Source of the DNA: Hymenobacter psychrotolerans DSM 18569
GTDB lineage: Bacteria > Bacteroidota > Bacteroidia > Cytophagales > Hymenobacteraceae
Direction of reading: 5' to 3'
Assembly: GCF_900142395.1 (NCBI RefSeq)
Contig: NZ_FRAS01000004.1
Span: forward strand, 62,001 to 126,000
Length of the DNA stretch: 64,000 nt
The notes beneath the pieces were generated by a model that saw only the letters and a list, made by a program, of their open reading frames with translations, did no database searches and was not told the DNA's origin. Position numbers and translations under genes: made by a program. Of this stretch, positions 44,241 through 52,932 are shown piece by piece (position 1 is the stretch's first letter; every line of letters begins with the position of its first letter).

Positions 44241-45737
44241 ATGCTGAGGGATTGCCGTACAGTCTGGGCGAATTGCCTTCGCGTCATCAAAGCGAATATT
44301 GGTGAGCAGAGCTTCCGAACGTGGTTCATGCCCATCGTGCCGGTGCATCTGCAAAACAACGTGCTCATCATTCAGGTGCCGAGTACGTATTTCTACGAGT
44401 TTCTGGAGGAACACTACGTAGAGGAACTGAAGCGCGCCATCCACCAGGAACTAGGCCCCGACGGGCGGCTGGAATACAGCATCGTGGTGGACCAGGGCAA
44501 CAGCCAGAACCAGCCGCGCACGCTCAACCTGCCCACCACGCGCAAGGCCGCCGCGCCCGTAGCGCAGGCTACGCCTGCCGCCGCGCTGGCCACCGGCCCC
44601 ATGTCGTCGTCGGCGCGGCACGTGGCGGGAGCGGCGGCTGCGCCGGCTCCTTCGGCCACCACGCTGCGCAATCCGTTCGAGGCCAGCAAGGCCATTGACC
44701 GCAACTATCTGCACTCGCAGCTAAACGGCAGCTACACCTTCGAAAACTACATCGAAGGCGACTGCAACCGGCTGGCGCGCTCGGCGGGCCTCGCCGTAGC
44801 CAACAAGCCCGGCACCACCAGCTTCAACCCCTTGATGGTGTACGGCGGCGTAGGCCTGGGCAAAACGCACCTCGTGCAGGCCATCGGCAACCACATCAAA
44901 GCCAGCAACTCCGACAAATTCGTGCTCTACGTGTCGGCGGAGAAGTTCACGAACCAGTTCATCGAAAGCCTGCGGGCCAACGCCGTGCAGGACTTCGCCA
45001 ACTTCTACCTGCTGGTAGACATCCTGATTCTGGATGACGTGCAGTTTCTGTCGGGCAAGGACAAGACGCAGGAGATGTTCTTCCACATCTTCAACCACTT
45101 GCACCAGGCCGGCAAGCAGATTGTAATGACCTCTGACCGTCCGCCGCGCGACCTGGTGGGGCTGGAGGACCGGCTGTTGTCGCGCTTTAAGTGGGGCCTC
45201 ACGGCTGACCTGCAAAGCCCCGACTTCGAGACGCGCATGGCCATCATCCAGAACAAGATGCAGCAGGATGGCATCGACATTCCGCCGCAGGTGGTGGAGT
45301 ATCTGGCGCATTCCGTGAACACCAACGTGCGCGAGCTGGAAGGCGTGCTGATTTCGCTGGTGGCCCAAAGCAGCCTCAACCGCCGCGAAATTGACCTGGA
45401 AATGGCCAAGCAGGCGCTGCGCCACATCATTGAGGAAGTGGAGGCCGAGGTCAATATCGACTTCATCCAGAAAACCTGCGCCGAATATTTCAGCGTGCCA
45501 CTGGACTTGCTGAAAGCCAAAACCCGCAAAAAGGAAGTCGTGACGGCGCGGCAGGTGGCTATGTACTTTGCCAAGGAGCACACCAGCCATTCGCTCAAGA
45601 GCATTGGGCACCACTTCGGCGGCCGCGACCATAGCACCGTGATTCACTCCGTGCAAACCGTGTCGGATCTGATAGATTCTGACAAGAGCTTCCGGGGCCA
45701 GATTGTGGAGCTGCGCAAGAAGTTCGCCGGCAAATAA
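44241..45737 (+). CDS. dnaA: Chromosomal replication initiator protein DnaA
   Basis: 498 residues with all four domains. Domain I (LRDCRTVWANCLRVIKANIGEQSFRTWF) is followed by an Ala/Pro-rich linker (about 95-150). The AAA+ domain has Walker A YGGVGLGKTH (about 196-205), Walker B ILILDDVQFLSG and the arginine-finger region. Domain IV has the DnaA-box helix-turn-helix with the signature VTARQVAMYFAKEHTSHSLKSIG and GGRDHSTVIHSV. The ATG at 44241 follows a TTG directly before it in frame. A terminator follows. Flanking genes are not the usual dnaN/recF, as is common in Bacteroidota. Confidence 0.97.
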   Translation: MLRDCRTVWANCLRVIKANIGEQSFRTWFMPIVPVHLQNNVLIIQVPSTYFYEFLEEHYVEELKRAIHQELGPDGRLEYSIVVDQGNSQNQPRTLNLPTTRKAAAPVAQATPAAALATGPMSSSARHVAGAAAAPAPSATTLRNPFEASKAIDRNYLHSQLNGSYTFENYIEGDCNRLARSAGLAVANKPGTTSFNPLMVYGGVGLGKTHLVQAIGNHIKASNSDKFVLYVSAEKFTNQFIESLRANAVQDFANFYLLVDILILDDVQFLSGKDKTQEMFFHIFNHLHQAGKQIVMTSDRPPRDLVGLEDRLLSRFKWGLTADLQSPDFETRMAIIQNKMQQDGIDIPPQVVEYLAHSVNTNVRELEGVLISLVAQSSLNRREIDLEMAKQALRHIIEEVEAEVNIDFIQKTCAEYFSVPLDLLKAKTRKKEVVTARQVAMYFAKEHTSHSLKSIGHHFGGRDHSTVIHSVQTVSDLIDSDKSFRGQIVELRKKFAGK

Positions 45738-45754
45738 CCAAGCATTACACTACA

Positions 45755-45789
45755 AAAAAGGCCTGCAACGCTACGTTGCAGGCCTTTTT
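45755..45789. terminator. Bidirectional terminator after dnaA
   Basis: Perfect 16-bp arms AAAAAGGCCTGCAACG / CGTTGCAGGCCTTTTT with a three-base loop. It lies between dnaA and the convergent membrane-protein gene. Confidence 0.93.
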
Positions 45790-45812
45790 CATTGTCTGAC
45801 GATTTAGATGGC

Positions 45813-46301
45813 TTAGACCGGAGCCTGCGCATCAACCAGCGGAATTTGATACCTGGTGGCGAAGGCCCGCACCTGATCCAGAAGCTGGCGTTTGCGCTTG
45901 CGGCCGCGCACTTCGCGCAGGCTCAGGGCGTAGGTGCCTTCTTCCTTGGTATGCACCCGCACCTGGCGGGGCGCCATTTCCAGCCGCGTAATGCTTTCAG
46001 CGGCAAAAACCTGCTTGGGCCGGAACAAACCGGCTTTGTGTACGATGTAGCCCGGCGTGAACTCCAGGTAGCTCTGCGTGCCGAAAACCGGGGCATTGTG
46101 CACCAGCACGTAGCCCAGATACACCAGGCTGAACACCAGAAACACGTAATGCAGGAAGTGCATGTCGTTCAGGCCGCTGTCGGTGAAAATCAGGGCCAGC
46201 GTGTAAGCTATCCAGATAGTGCCGATGAAAATCTGCCCCCAGAACGGAATGCGCGACGTATTGGCGGGTTGAAGACGAATGCGGGTAGAATTGGCGGGCA
46301 T
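45813..46301 (-). CDS. Small membrane protein with PH-like C-terminal domain
   Basis: 162 residues. Two hydrophobic segments (GQIFIGTIWIAYTLALIFTD and HFLHYVFLVFSLVYLGYVLV, about 23-42 and 48-67) form a hairpin in the membrane. The C-terminal cytoplasmic part (FTPGYIVHKAGLFRPKQVFAAESITRLEMAPRQVRVH) resembles bacterial PH-like domains. No firm family match. The start at 46301 was taken because upstream codons have no features. Function unknown. Confidence 0.65.
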   Translation of the reverse strand: MPANSTRIRLQPANTSRIPFWGQIFIGTIWIAYTLALIFTDSGLNDMHFLHYVFLVFSLVYLGYVLVHNAPVFGTQSYLEFTPGYIVHKAGLFRPKQVFAAESITRLEMAPRQVRVHTKEEGTYALSLREVRGRKRKRQLLDQVRAFATRYQIPLVDAQAPV

Positions 46302-46402
46302 AGCGGCAGAAATGGTCGCAACAAAAGGCAAAGAAAGCGAAAAACCGGCGATGCACAGAGACACGGCCGGTTTTAGAAGCGCGGTGAGGCTTCAGCTACT
46401 TG

Positions 46403-46831
46403 TTATTTCAGCGTAGCGGAGGCCAGCTCCATTTCCGGCACAGCCTTCAGCAGCACCGAAATCGGGCAGTTTTCCTTCGCCTTTTCGGCATACTGCTGAA
46501 ATTCCTGCTGCGAAATGCCTTCCACTTCGCCTTCCGTCGTCAGGGCAATCTTCACCACTTTCGGCACTTCGCCCGACGTGTCCAGCGTTACCTTCGACTC
46601 GGTGCGGATTTGCTTTACCTGTTTGCCGTCCTTGGTCAGGATGCTGGTCAGGAACATGGTGTAGCAGCCGGCGTGGGCCGCGCCAATCAACTCCTCGGGG
46701 TTGGTGCCCTTTTGGCCTTCAAACCGGGCGCCAACGGAATAAGGTGCTTTTACGGTGCCGCTCTGCGTTGAAATTTCGCCGCTGCCTTTGATGTCGCCGT
46801 TCCAAACGGCATTGCCACGTTGGTTGCTCAT
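46403..46831 (-). CDS. osmC: OsmC-family peroxiredoxin
   Basis: 142 residues. OsmC/OhrA proteins reduce organic hydroperoxides with two Cys: here Cys56 in AAHAGCYTMF and Cys122 in ENCPISVLL. N-terminal strand AVWNGDIKGSGEIST and the loop PEELIGAAHAGC are typical of the OsmC branch. Cytoplasmic, no signal. The ATG at 46831 begins the homology. It is divergent from the GH3-like gene, so the 140 bases between hold two promoters. Confidence 0.92.
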   Translation of the reverse strand: MSNQRGNAVWNGDIKGSGEISTQSGTVKAPYSVGARFEGQKGTNPEELIGAAHAGCYTMFLTSILTKDGKQVKQIRTESKVTLDTSGEVPKVVKIALTTEGEVEGISQQEFQQYAEKAKENCPISVLLKAVPEMELASATLK

Positions 46832-46970
46832 GGGATGAAGTGTTGGTTGTTCAGCTTTACATACCTGAACTCGCCCTTCTATGTTGCGGCCCCCAGCTAC
46901 ACATTCCTGCGAGCTGCGCATACGCCAATAGCGGCTACATTTACCGGCTCCCAACTTCGTTTCCTTTTGC

Positions 46971-48479
46971 ATGGGTCTGAAATCTGTTCTGAGCCGGCCG
47001 CTGGCCGCCTACATTGCCCGCCAGTATGCCCGCTGGCAGCACGACCCCATTGGCACGCAGCAGCGGGTGCTGCGTGAGTTGCTAACTCAGGGTGCCCGCA
47101 CCGCCTTCGGCCGCGACCATACCCTGGCCGGTGCCCGCACCGCGCAGGATCTGGCCCGGCTGGTGCCCGTGCGCGACTACGAAGCGCTGAGCTCGTATTT
47201 CAACCGTGTGAAAGCCGGCGAACCGGACGTGCTATGGCCCGGCAAGCCGCTGTACCTAGCCAAAACCAGCGGCACTACCAGCGGCGCCAAGTACATTCCT
47301 ATCACGCCGGCCAGCATTCCCAACCACATCAACGGGGCCCGCGACGCGCTGCTTCACTACGTGCACCGCACCGGCAACAGCCGCTTTTTGGATGGGAAGC
47401 TGATGTTTCTGTCCGGTTCGCCGGCGCTGGAAACGGTGGGCGGCATCCATACCGGGCGGCTGTCGGGCATTGCCAACCACCACGTGCCGGCCTACCTGCG
47501 CCGCAGCCAACTGCCCAGCTACGCCACCAACATCATCGAAGACTGGGAAACCAAACTCGACCGGATTGTGGAGGAAACGCTGCACCAGCCGATGACCCTG
47601 ATTTCCGGGATTCCGCCGTGGGTGCAGATGTATTTCGACCGGATTGTGGCCCGCGCCGGCCGGCCGGTAGGGGAGGTGTTTCCGCAGTTCGACCTGTTCG
47701 TGTACGGCGGCGTCAACTTCGAGCCCTACCGCAAAAAGCTGTTTGAAACCATTGGTCGGCCCGTGGACAGCGTAGAGCTGTTTCCGGCTTCCGAAGGGTT
47801 TCTGGCCTTCCAGGACGAGCCCGGTAATCCGGGCATGCTACTGCTGCTCGATGCTGGTATTTTCTTTGAGTTCATTCCAGCGGAGCGGTTTTACGAAGCT
47901 AACCCGCCGCGCCTCACGCTGGCCGAAGTGGAGCTGGACCAGCAGTATGCCATGGTGCTCAGCTCCAATGCCGGCCTGTGGGCTTATAGTATCGGTGATA
48001 CGGTGCGGTTTGTGAGTAAATACCCGTTCCGCGTCGTTGTTACGGGCCGCATAAAGCACTTTCTGTCGGCGTTTGGCGAGCATGTCATCGGCGAAGAAGT
48101 GGAGCAAACCCTGCGCGATGCCATGCGCCGGCACCCGGAGGTGGAAGTGGTGGAATTTACGGTGGCCCCGCGCGTCAGCGACGACCCGGCTGTGCCGTCG
48201 CGCCACGAGTGGCTGGTGGAGTTTGCCCAGCCGCCACACGATGCTGCCGCCTTTGCCGCCGCCCTTGATACCGGCCTGCGCCAGCGCAACACGTACTATG
48301 ATGATTTGCTGGCCGGCAACATTCTGGCGCCGCTACAGCTTACGCCGCTGCCCGCCGGGGCCTTTCAGCGCTATATGAAAAGCCAGGGCAAGCTCGGTGG
48401 CCAGAACAAAGTGCCGCGCCTGAGCAACGACAGGGGGCTGGCCGAGGGGCTGCTGAACACAAATCAAAGAGCAGAATGA
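46971..48479 (+). CDS. GH3-family acyl-acid adenylate-forming enzyme
   Basis: 502 residues. The phosphate-binding signature is KTSGTTSGAKYIPITP (about 100-115). Other family markers are VPVRDYEALSSYFNRVKAGEPDVLWPG, LFPASEGFLAFQDEPG and the C-terminal hinge with YPFRVVVTGRIKHFLSAFGEHV. In plants GH3 proteins join amino acids to auxin or jasmonate; the bacterial substrates are unknown. It is a single-domain cytoplasmic enzyme of normal length. Confidence 0.88.
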   Translation: MGLKSVLSRPLAAYIARQYARWQHDPIGTQQRVLRELLTQGARTAFGRDHTLAGARTAQDLARLVPVRDYEALSSYFNRVKAGEPDVLWPGKPLYLAKTSGTTSGAKYIPITPASIPNHINGARDALLHYVHRTGNSRFLDGKLMFLSGSPALETVGGIHTGRLSGIANHHVPAYLRRSQLPSYATNIIEDWETKLDRIVEETLHQPMTLISGIPPWVQMYFDRIVARAGRPVGEVFPQFDLFVYGGVNFEPYRKKLFETIGRPVDSVELFPASEGFLAFQDEPGNPGMLLLLDAGIFFEFIPAERFYEANPPRLTLAEVELDQQYAMVLSSNAGLWAYSIGDTVRFVSKYPFRVVVTGRIKHFLSAFGEHVIGEEVEQTLRDAMRRHPEVEVVEFTVAPRVSDDPAVPSRHEWLVEFAQPPHDAAAFAAALDTGLRQRNTYYDDLLAGNILAPLQLTPLPAGAFQRYMKSQGKLGGQNKVPRLSNDRGLAEGLLNTNQRAE

Positions 48480-48732
48480 AAATTGGGAATGTTGGCGAAT
48501 ATCAAATAGCATATCTAGATCTTCAGCAAAATCCGGATTGGCCCAGCCAACTTCCGCAGATTTCAACATTGATGAAGGACTCTGATATGCAGCGACCTTA
48601 GCACCTACTGCTGCTCGTGCACCCGTCTCAACAATCTTATGTCTAGATTTGACGGGAAAGCACTATGACCGAATAGTAAAGCTAATTGATTTAATCAATG
48701 CTGGTTGGTTTCCACCTGACTCAGAAGTATGA
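48476..48732 (+). pseudogene. Remnant of a small degraded gene
   Basis: The stretch is poorer in G+C than its neighbours. A short frame starts at 48476, overlapping the GH3 stop by four bases, and ends after 41 codons at 48601. A second frame is open from 48586 to 48732 (48 codons), reads LDLTGKHYDRIVKLIDLINAG before a Pro/Asp end, and its TGA overlaps the next ATG (ATGA). A frameshift between the two would join them into a protein of about 85 residues. No family was recognised. Confidence 0.4.
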
Positions 48733-49175
48733 TCAAATCTAACCTTCACGCCGCTTGCCTTGCCTACGTGCAGGAACGCATCGACGCCTGTCAGGCCGCT
48801 ATTCAGGCAGCGCAGGAGTCGGCGAATAGCGAAACCAAGAGCAGCGCCGGCGACAAGTACGAAACCGGCCGCGCTATGGCCCAGAACGAGCGGGACCGAA
48901 ACGCCGTGCAGCTTCAGCAGGCCCGGCAGCTGCTCGGCGAGCTGCAGCGCATCAACCCCGAGCTGCCCTGCGACGCGGTGCGGCCCGGCGCCCTGGTGCG
49001 GACCAGTATGGGCGTTTTTTACCTGGGTATCAGTGCCGGCAAGCTGACCGTGGAAGGACAAGACTACTTTGCCGTGTCGGCGGCGGCTCCGGTAGCAGTG
49101 GCGCTGGCCGGGAAGCGGGCCGGCGAAGAAGCGGTGTTTAACGGCAGGAAAATCCGGGTGGAAGCCGTGGAATAG
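48729..49175 (+). CDS. GreA/GreB-like protein
   Basis: 148 residues. The N-terminal half is a helical hairpin (QERIDACQAAIQAAQESANSETKSSAGDKYETGRAMAQNERDR). The C-terminal half is a small beta domain (CDAVRPGALVRTSMGVFYLGI ... YFAVSAAAPVAVALAGKRAGEEAVFNGRKIRVEAVE) as in GreA-type elongation factors. Databases sometimes mislabel this group as 3-oxoacyl-ACP synthase; no such active site is present. It may bind the RNA polymerase secondary channel. The start overlaps the upstream remnant's stop. Confidence 0.75.
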   Translation: MIKSNLHAACLAYVQERIDACQAAIQAAQESANSETKSSAGDKYETGRAMAQNERDRNAVQLQQARQLLGELQRINPELPCDAVRPGALVRTSMGVFYLGISAGKLTVEGQDYFAVSAAAPVAVALAGKRAGEEAVFNGRKIRVEAVE

Positions 49176-49178
49176 TGC

Positions 49179-49655
49179 CTAAAGCCGCGGCAGCAGGTTC
49201 GGCAGCCCCCGGATGTTGAGGCGCACGAAATTGCGGACCCGCTCAAATCGGGCCGCGTTTTCCTCCAGCTCCTCGTCCTTGTCCAGCTTGCCGGGGCGGT
49301 GCGTATCGAGCAGGCCGAAGACGGTGGCGGCAATGTCCATGTAGCCCAGTATCAGCAGCAGCAGCTGTTTCTTCTCGTCTTCCTCATAGCTTTTCTGCCG
49401 CACGGCTTTCACCAGACTGTCGAGCTGGGTGGTTTCATCCACGTACAGGTCGCGCAATAGGCGGCGCTGCTGCTCGTACTCAAACAGCTGCTGCGGGTCT
49501 ATACTGCTCGCCGAAAACGGAAACGTCGTTGTGAAAGCCGTAGCTGCCCGAAACTCCTTTTCGGCCGCATAAATGGTAGTCAGATGCTTTTGCAGGCTGC
49601 CCCACAGACCGGTGCGGGCTTTTTCGAAGGCGGCGGATGATACGGGACTGGACAC
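49179..49655 (-). CDS. Hypothetical helical protein
   Basis: About 158 residues from a GTG at 49655; a TTG at 49682 is an alternative start. It is mostly helical with segments GLWGSLQKHLTTIYAAEKEFRAA, LFEYEQQRRLLRDLYVDETTQLDSLVKAVRQKSYEEDEKKQ and a hydrophobic LLLLILGYMDIAATVFGLLD. It has no signal peptide or clear membrane span. No family recognised. Convergent with the GreA-like gene, with only three bases between stop codons. Confidence 0.6.
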   Translation of the reverse strand: MSSPVSSAAFEKARTGLWGSLQKHLTTIYAAEKEFRAATAFTTTFPFSASSIDPQQLFEYEQQRRLLRDLYVDETTQLDSLVKAVRQKSYEEDEKKQLLLLILGYMDIAATVFGLLDTHRPGKLDKDEELEENAARFERVRNFVRLNIRGLPNLLPRL

Positions 49656-49976
49656 AGCAAACGGAATAGCAGGAATGCACAAAGTACGGGGATTCTGGTC
49701 CGGAAGTCGATGCGTACCGCTGGCTTATTGACGAGGCCCTTGCTTACTGCTCCGCTATTTAACTTCTTTGAAGCGAGCTATTGGTGCCCATGGCTACGCA
49801 GATCATACGGATTCAGTACTAGTGGGCCTGCTCATACACTGTTGATTAGTTGCTTGCTATGCCTTTTTATCTTTCTCCTGTACGCTTCGAGGCCGGGCAG
49901 CCTCGTGTCAACTTTTGGGCCCTGGCCGGTTGGGTAACGGTGGTTAACAGCATCATTATAGCCGTGGTGTACTTCT

Positions 49977-51219
49977 CAGGGCTTACGCATCAAATTTAGG
50001 GAGCCGTTGCCCGGCCGTTTTGGCGGGCGCAGGTTAGAAGTTGGGTCATATAGGTATCGTTCCAGCCCGCGTTTCGTCGTCGGGCCCGAAGACTTCCAGG
50101 TTGGTGTTTTCCTTGCTGCAGGAGGTTGAAAGCCAGCTTGCGTAAAACAGCAAAGTTGCGGGTCGCTACCTGGTCGCGACTGCGGGCCTCATCCTCGCGA
50201 AAGACGACATCCAGTACCCAATGCAGGCTGTTTTCGATGGCCCAATGGCGACGGATGGCTTGGATGAGCACGGCGGGGGCATCGGGACAACTGCTTAGGT
50301 AGTAGCGCCACTCGACGTGCGTGCCTGGCTGGTGCTGCACCTGCCGAATGGTTTCGACCGCGATGACGGCCCGCAAGCCGGGCCAGGTGCGCAATCCGGC
50401 CAATTCCTCGCCCAGCGGCAGCACCCAGGCCCGGCGGCGTACCCAACGGCCGTGACGGCGGTCAAAGGCATCGTAGTCAGCGGGGTACTCTGCCCAACGC
50501 TCGACGCAACTCCGCTGACAATAGGTTTTGACGGCCTGGTAATAGCGTCCTTGGTTGCCTTTCAGGGCAAAAATATAATCCGCCTGCTGGGCAAGTAGTT
50601 GCTGGGCAATGGCCCGCTGGCAACCCAGCGCATCGACTGTAACAATCGTATTGGCAAGCTGCAGGCCACTGATTAACACTGGTATAGCAGCTAACTCCTG
50701 CCCTTTACCTAGCACGCCTACTTGCCCCAGGCTCAGGCCTTGCTCGGTGGCAAACGCGCTGACGACGTGCAGCGGGCCCTGGGCCCGTCCCCGGTCAAAG
50801 GAGCGGCGCACCGTCTTGCCGTCGATGGCCACGACCTCGCGGGGCAGGGGTGGGGCGGTGGTGGCCATCCACTGCCGAAAGCACTGTTCGAGCAGCTGCG
50901 GGTCGAGCAGGGAGAATACGCGCCGAAACGTGTCGTGCGAAGGAATTCCGTTGGGCAAATCCAGAAACGTAGCCAGCCACGGCTGCTTCAACTGGCCGTA
51001 GTGGGCGATGTCCACCCACGTTTCGGCTCCGGCCACGACGGCACAGATAGCCATGACGAGCACATCGCGCAGTCGGTGTCGGGTGCGCCCCGTGCAACGC
51101 GGGTCTGGAAGGGTGGCGAAAGAAGTAAGGAGTTGGCTGAACATGAAGAACTTGACAATGTCTGAAAAGACAAAGGTCAGCCCTCAACATGTCGCCCTAA
51201 GTTTGATGCGTAAGCCCTG
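49977..51219 (-). mobile_element. Intact ISAs1-type insertion sequence
   Basis: The element is 1243 bp. Its ends are 25-bp inverted repeats starting CAGGGCTTACGCATCAAA (49977-50001 and 51195-51219), matching at 24 of 25 positions. The 10-bp direct repeat GTGTACTTCT at 49967-49976 and 51220-51229 is the target duplication. The CAGGG-type end, duplication length and transposase all fit the ISAs1 family. Transposase is uninterrupted and the target duplication is perfect, so insertion looks recent. Confidence 0.92.
49996..51144 (-). CDS. ISAs1-family transposase
   Basis: 382 residues, full length. The N-terminal LPDPRCTGRTRHRLRDVLVMAICAVVAGAETW is the DDE_Tnp_1-associated region of ISAs1. The DDE catalytic residues are likely Asp108 (VAIDGKTVRRS), Asp171 (VTVDALGCQ) and the Glu in AIENSLHWVLDVVFRED. 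GHAW-type basic region and C-terminal helices are intact. It reads on the minus strand within the IS, from near the right end. Confidence 0.93.
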   Translation of the reverse strand: MFSQLLTSFATLPDPRCTGRTRHRLRDVLVMAICAVVAGAETWVDIAHYGQLKQPWLATFLDLPNGIPSHDTFRRVFSLLDPQLLEQCFRQWMATTAPPLPREVVAIDGKTVRRSFDRGRAQGPLHVVSAFATEQGLSLGQVGVLGKGQELAAIPVLISGLQLANTIVTVDALGCQRAIAQQLLAQQADYIFALKGNQGRYYQAVKTYCQRSCVERWAEYPADYDAFDRRHGRWVRRRAWVLPLGEELAGLRTWPGLRAVIAVETIRQVQHQPGTHVEWRYYLSSCPDAPAVLIQAIRRHWAIENSLHWVLDVVFREDEARSRDQVATRNFAVLRKLAFNLLQQGKHQPGSLRARRRNAGWNDTYMTQLLTCARQNGRATAP

Positions 51220-51623
51220 GTGTACTTCTACTCTCGCCCTACCCCAAGCCGACTACTCCGGCATCCGGCAGGCGTACGGTTAAATGAAGTGACTTTACGT
51301 TCGGTAGCAGCCGATGAAATGAATTCCTCCACGGTGGAAGTGTTGGCCGTGGGAGATACGGTTGATGTATTAGCAATCCAACCCGGTGGCTGGTGCCGGG
51401 TGACGCTACCTCAAATTGGTGGTCGGGGAGGCACGGGCTACATCCAACGCAAATACCTGAGCCTTGCTGATTCTACCGTAGCAGCTTTGCAGCGGTAGCT
51501 GAATCGGTACGTGAAAGCAAGTTAGCGGGCTGCGTTAGACGCATCAGGCCTGACTCCGAGCAAGTACTAAACCCACAAAACGGCGAAATAGGCGCCTGCC
51601 TAGGGCCAACCCGAACTTCACCG

Positions 51624-51631
51624 TACTTTTG
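51624..51631 (+). promoter_or_regulatory. Candidate -7 element for dxr
   Basis: TACTTTTG fits TAnnTTTG and lies 45 bases before the ATG at 51677. No TTG is visible at the expected -33 position. Confidence 0.4.
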
Positions 51632-51676
51632 CTAGCTACTGCCGCGCTATTCCCACTTCGGTCCTTTCCATCCTGC

Positions 51677-52849
51677 ATGCCTTCTGAATTCCCTAAACGC
51701 GTCACGCTGCTCGGCTCCACCGGTTCCATTGGCACACAGGCGCTTGATGTTATCCGTAGCCAGCCCGGCCGCTTCACCGTGGCGGCATTGTCGGCGCAGT
51801 CCAATGCCGAGCTGCTGGTGCAGCAGGCCCGTGAGTTTCGGCCCGCGGCCGTCGTCATCGGCGACGAAAGCAAATACGAAGCGGTAAAAGCTGCCCTGGC
51901 CTCGCAGCCCGAAACCGAAGTGCTGGCGGGTGCCGCCGCCCTCGCCGACGTAGCCGGCCGGCCCGATTCCGACATTGTGCTGACGGCTATGGTAGGCTAC
52001 GCCGGGCTGCTGCCCACCGTGCGCGCCATCCGGGCCGGCAAAGACATAGCGCTGGCCAACAAGGAAACGCTGGTAGTAGCCGGCCAGCTCATCACCGATT
52101 TGGTACGCCAGCACAACGTGCGGCTATTGCCCGTCGATTCGGAGCACTCGGCCATTTTTCAGTGCCTGGTAGGCGAGGAGCAGAATCCGATTGAGAAAAT
52201 CATCCTGACGGCATCCGGCGGGCCGTTCCGGGGCCGCAGCCGCGCCCAGCTCGCCGACGTTACGAAGGCCCAGGCCCTCAAGCACCCGAACTGGGACATG
52301 GGCGCCAAAATCACCATCGACTCGGCTTCGCTGATGAACAAAGGGCTGGAGGTGATTGAGGCCAAATGGCTGTTTGGGCTGCGCAATGAGCAGATTGAGG
52401 TGGTCGTGCATCCGCAGAGCATTATTCACTCGCTGGTGCAGTTTGAGGATGGCTCCCTGAAGGCCCAACTGGGGCTGCCCGACATGAAGCTGCCGATTCA
52501 GTACGCACTGGGCTACCCGCAGCGCCTGCCCAACGAGTTTCCGCGCTTCTCTTTCCTTGATTACCCGCAGCTCACTTTCGAGCAGCCCGACCTGGGCGCT
52601 TTCCGCAACCTGGCCCTGGCTTTCGCGGCCATGCAGCAGGCTGGCAACGCGCCCTGCGTCCTCAATGCGGCCAACGAAGTAGCCGTGGCCGCGTTCCTGC
52701 GCGATGAGGTAGGTTTTCTGCAAATGTCGGACGTGGTAGAGGAGTGCCTGAGCCGGGTTTCGTACCTTGCCAATCCGTCGCTCGACGACTATGTGCTTAC
52801 TGACAAGGAGACACGCCGCATTGCGCAGGAACAGCTGGCGCGGTTGTAG
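51677..52849 (+). CDS. dxr: 1-deoxy-D-xylulose-5-phosphate reductoisomerase
   Basis: 390 residues, the normal size. The enzyme makes 2-C-methyl-D-erythritol 4-phosphate in the MEP isoprenoid pathway. The NADPH motif GSTGSIGTQAL is at 13-23. ALANKETLVVAG, PVDSEHSAIFQCL (metal-binding Asp and Glu) and TASGGPFRG (flap) follow, then DMGAKITIDSASLMNKGLEVIEA. The ATG at 51677 places the Rossmann motif correctly. The next gene is rseP, as in many bacteria (dxr-rseP). Confidence 0.97.
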   Translation: MPSEFPKRVTLLGSTGSIGTQALDVIRSQPGRFTVAALSAQSNAELLVQQAREFRPAAVVIGDESKYEAVKAALASQPETEVLAGAAALADVAGRPDSDIVLTAMVGYAGLLPTVRAIRAGKDIALANKETLVVAGQLITDLVRQHNVRLLPVDSEHSAIFQCLVGEEQNPIEKIILTASGGPFRGRSRAQLADVTKAQALKHPNWDMGAKITIDSASLMNKGLEVIEAKWLFGLRNEQIEVVVHPQSIIHSLVQFEDGSLKAQLGLPDMKLPIQYALGYPQRLPNEFPRFSFLDYPQLTFEQPDLGAFRNLALAFAAMQQAGNAPCVLNAANEVAVAAFLRDEVGFLQMSDVVEECLSRVSYLANPSLDDYVLTDKETRRIAQEQLARL

Positions 52850-52932
52850 CTGTTTGGGCAGGGGCCGCAACCCGGTCTGAGCTTTCGGTACTCTATTACC
52901 TGTTCACCCCATTATCACCAAATCACCTTCCT

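Larger units (their letters stand above)
49859..51498 (+). pseudogene. Membrane-anchored SH3-domain gene split by an IS element
   Basis: The left part (49859-49976) encodes MPFYLSPVRFEAGQ, then a hydrophobic segment WVTVVNSIIIAVVYF. The right part (51230-51498) continues in the same frame. If the IS and one copy of its 10-bp target duplication are removed, a single frame of 128 residues results: a short N-terminus, one membrane helix and a bacterial SH3-like domain (VTLRSVAADEMNSSTVEVLAVGDTVDVL ... GGTGYIQRKYL). The intact ancestor was probably an inner-membrane protein with a periplasmic SH3 domain. As it stands the gene is disrupted. Confidence 0.85.

Noticed and set aside
48729..49175. 3-oxoacyl-ACP synthase label for the GreA-like protein
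   Set aside because: The protein is far too small and lacks a thiolase-type Cys-His-Asn site; the helical hairpin plus beta domain fits GreA.
49710..49937. 75-codon open frame left of the IS element
   Set aside because: A different frame (from 49859) joins exactly with the SH3 sequence on the other side of the IS and explains the stretch better.
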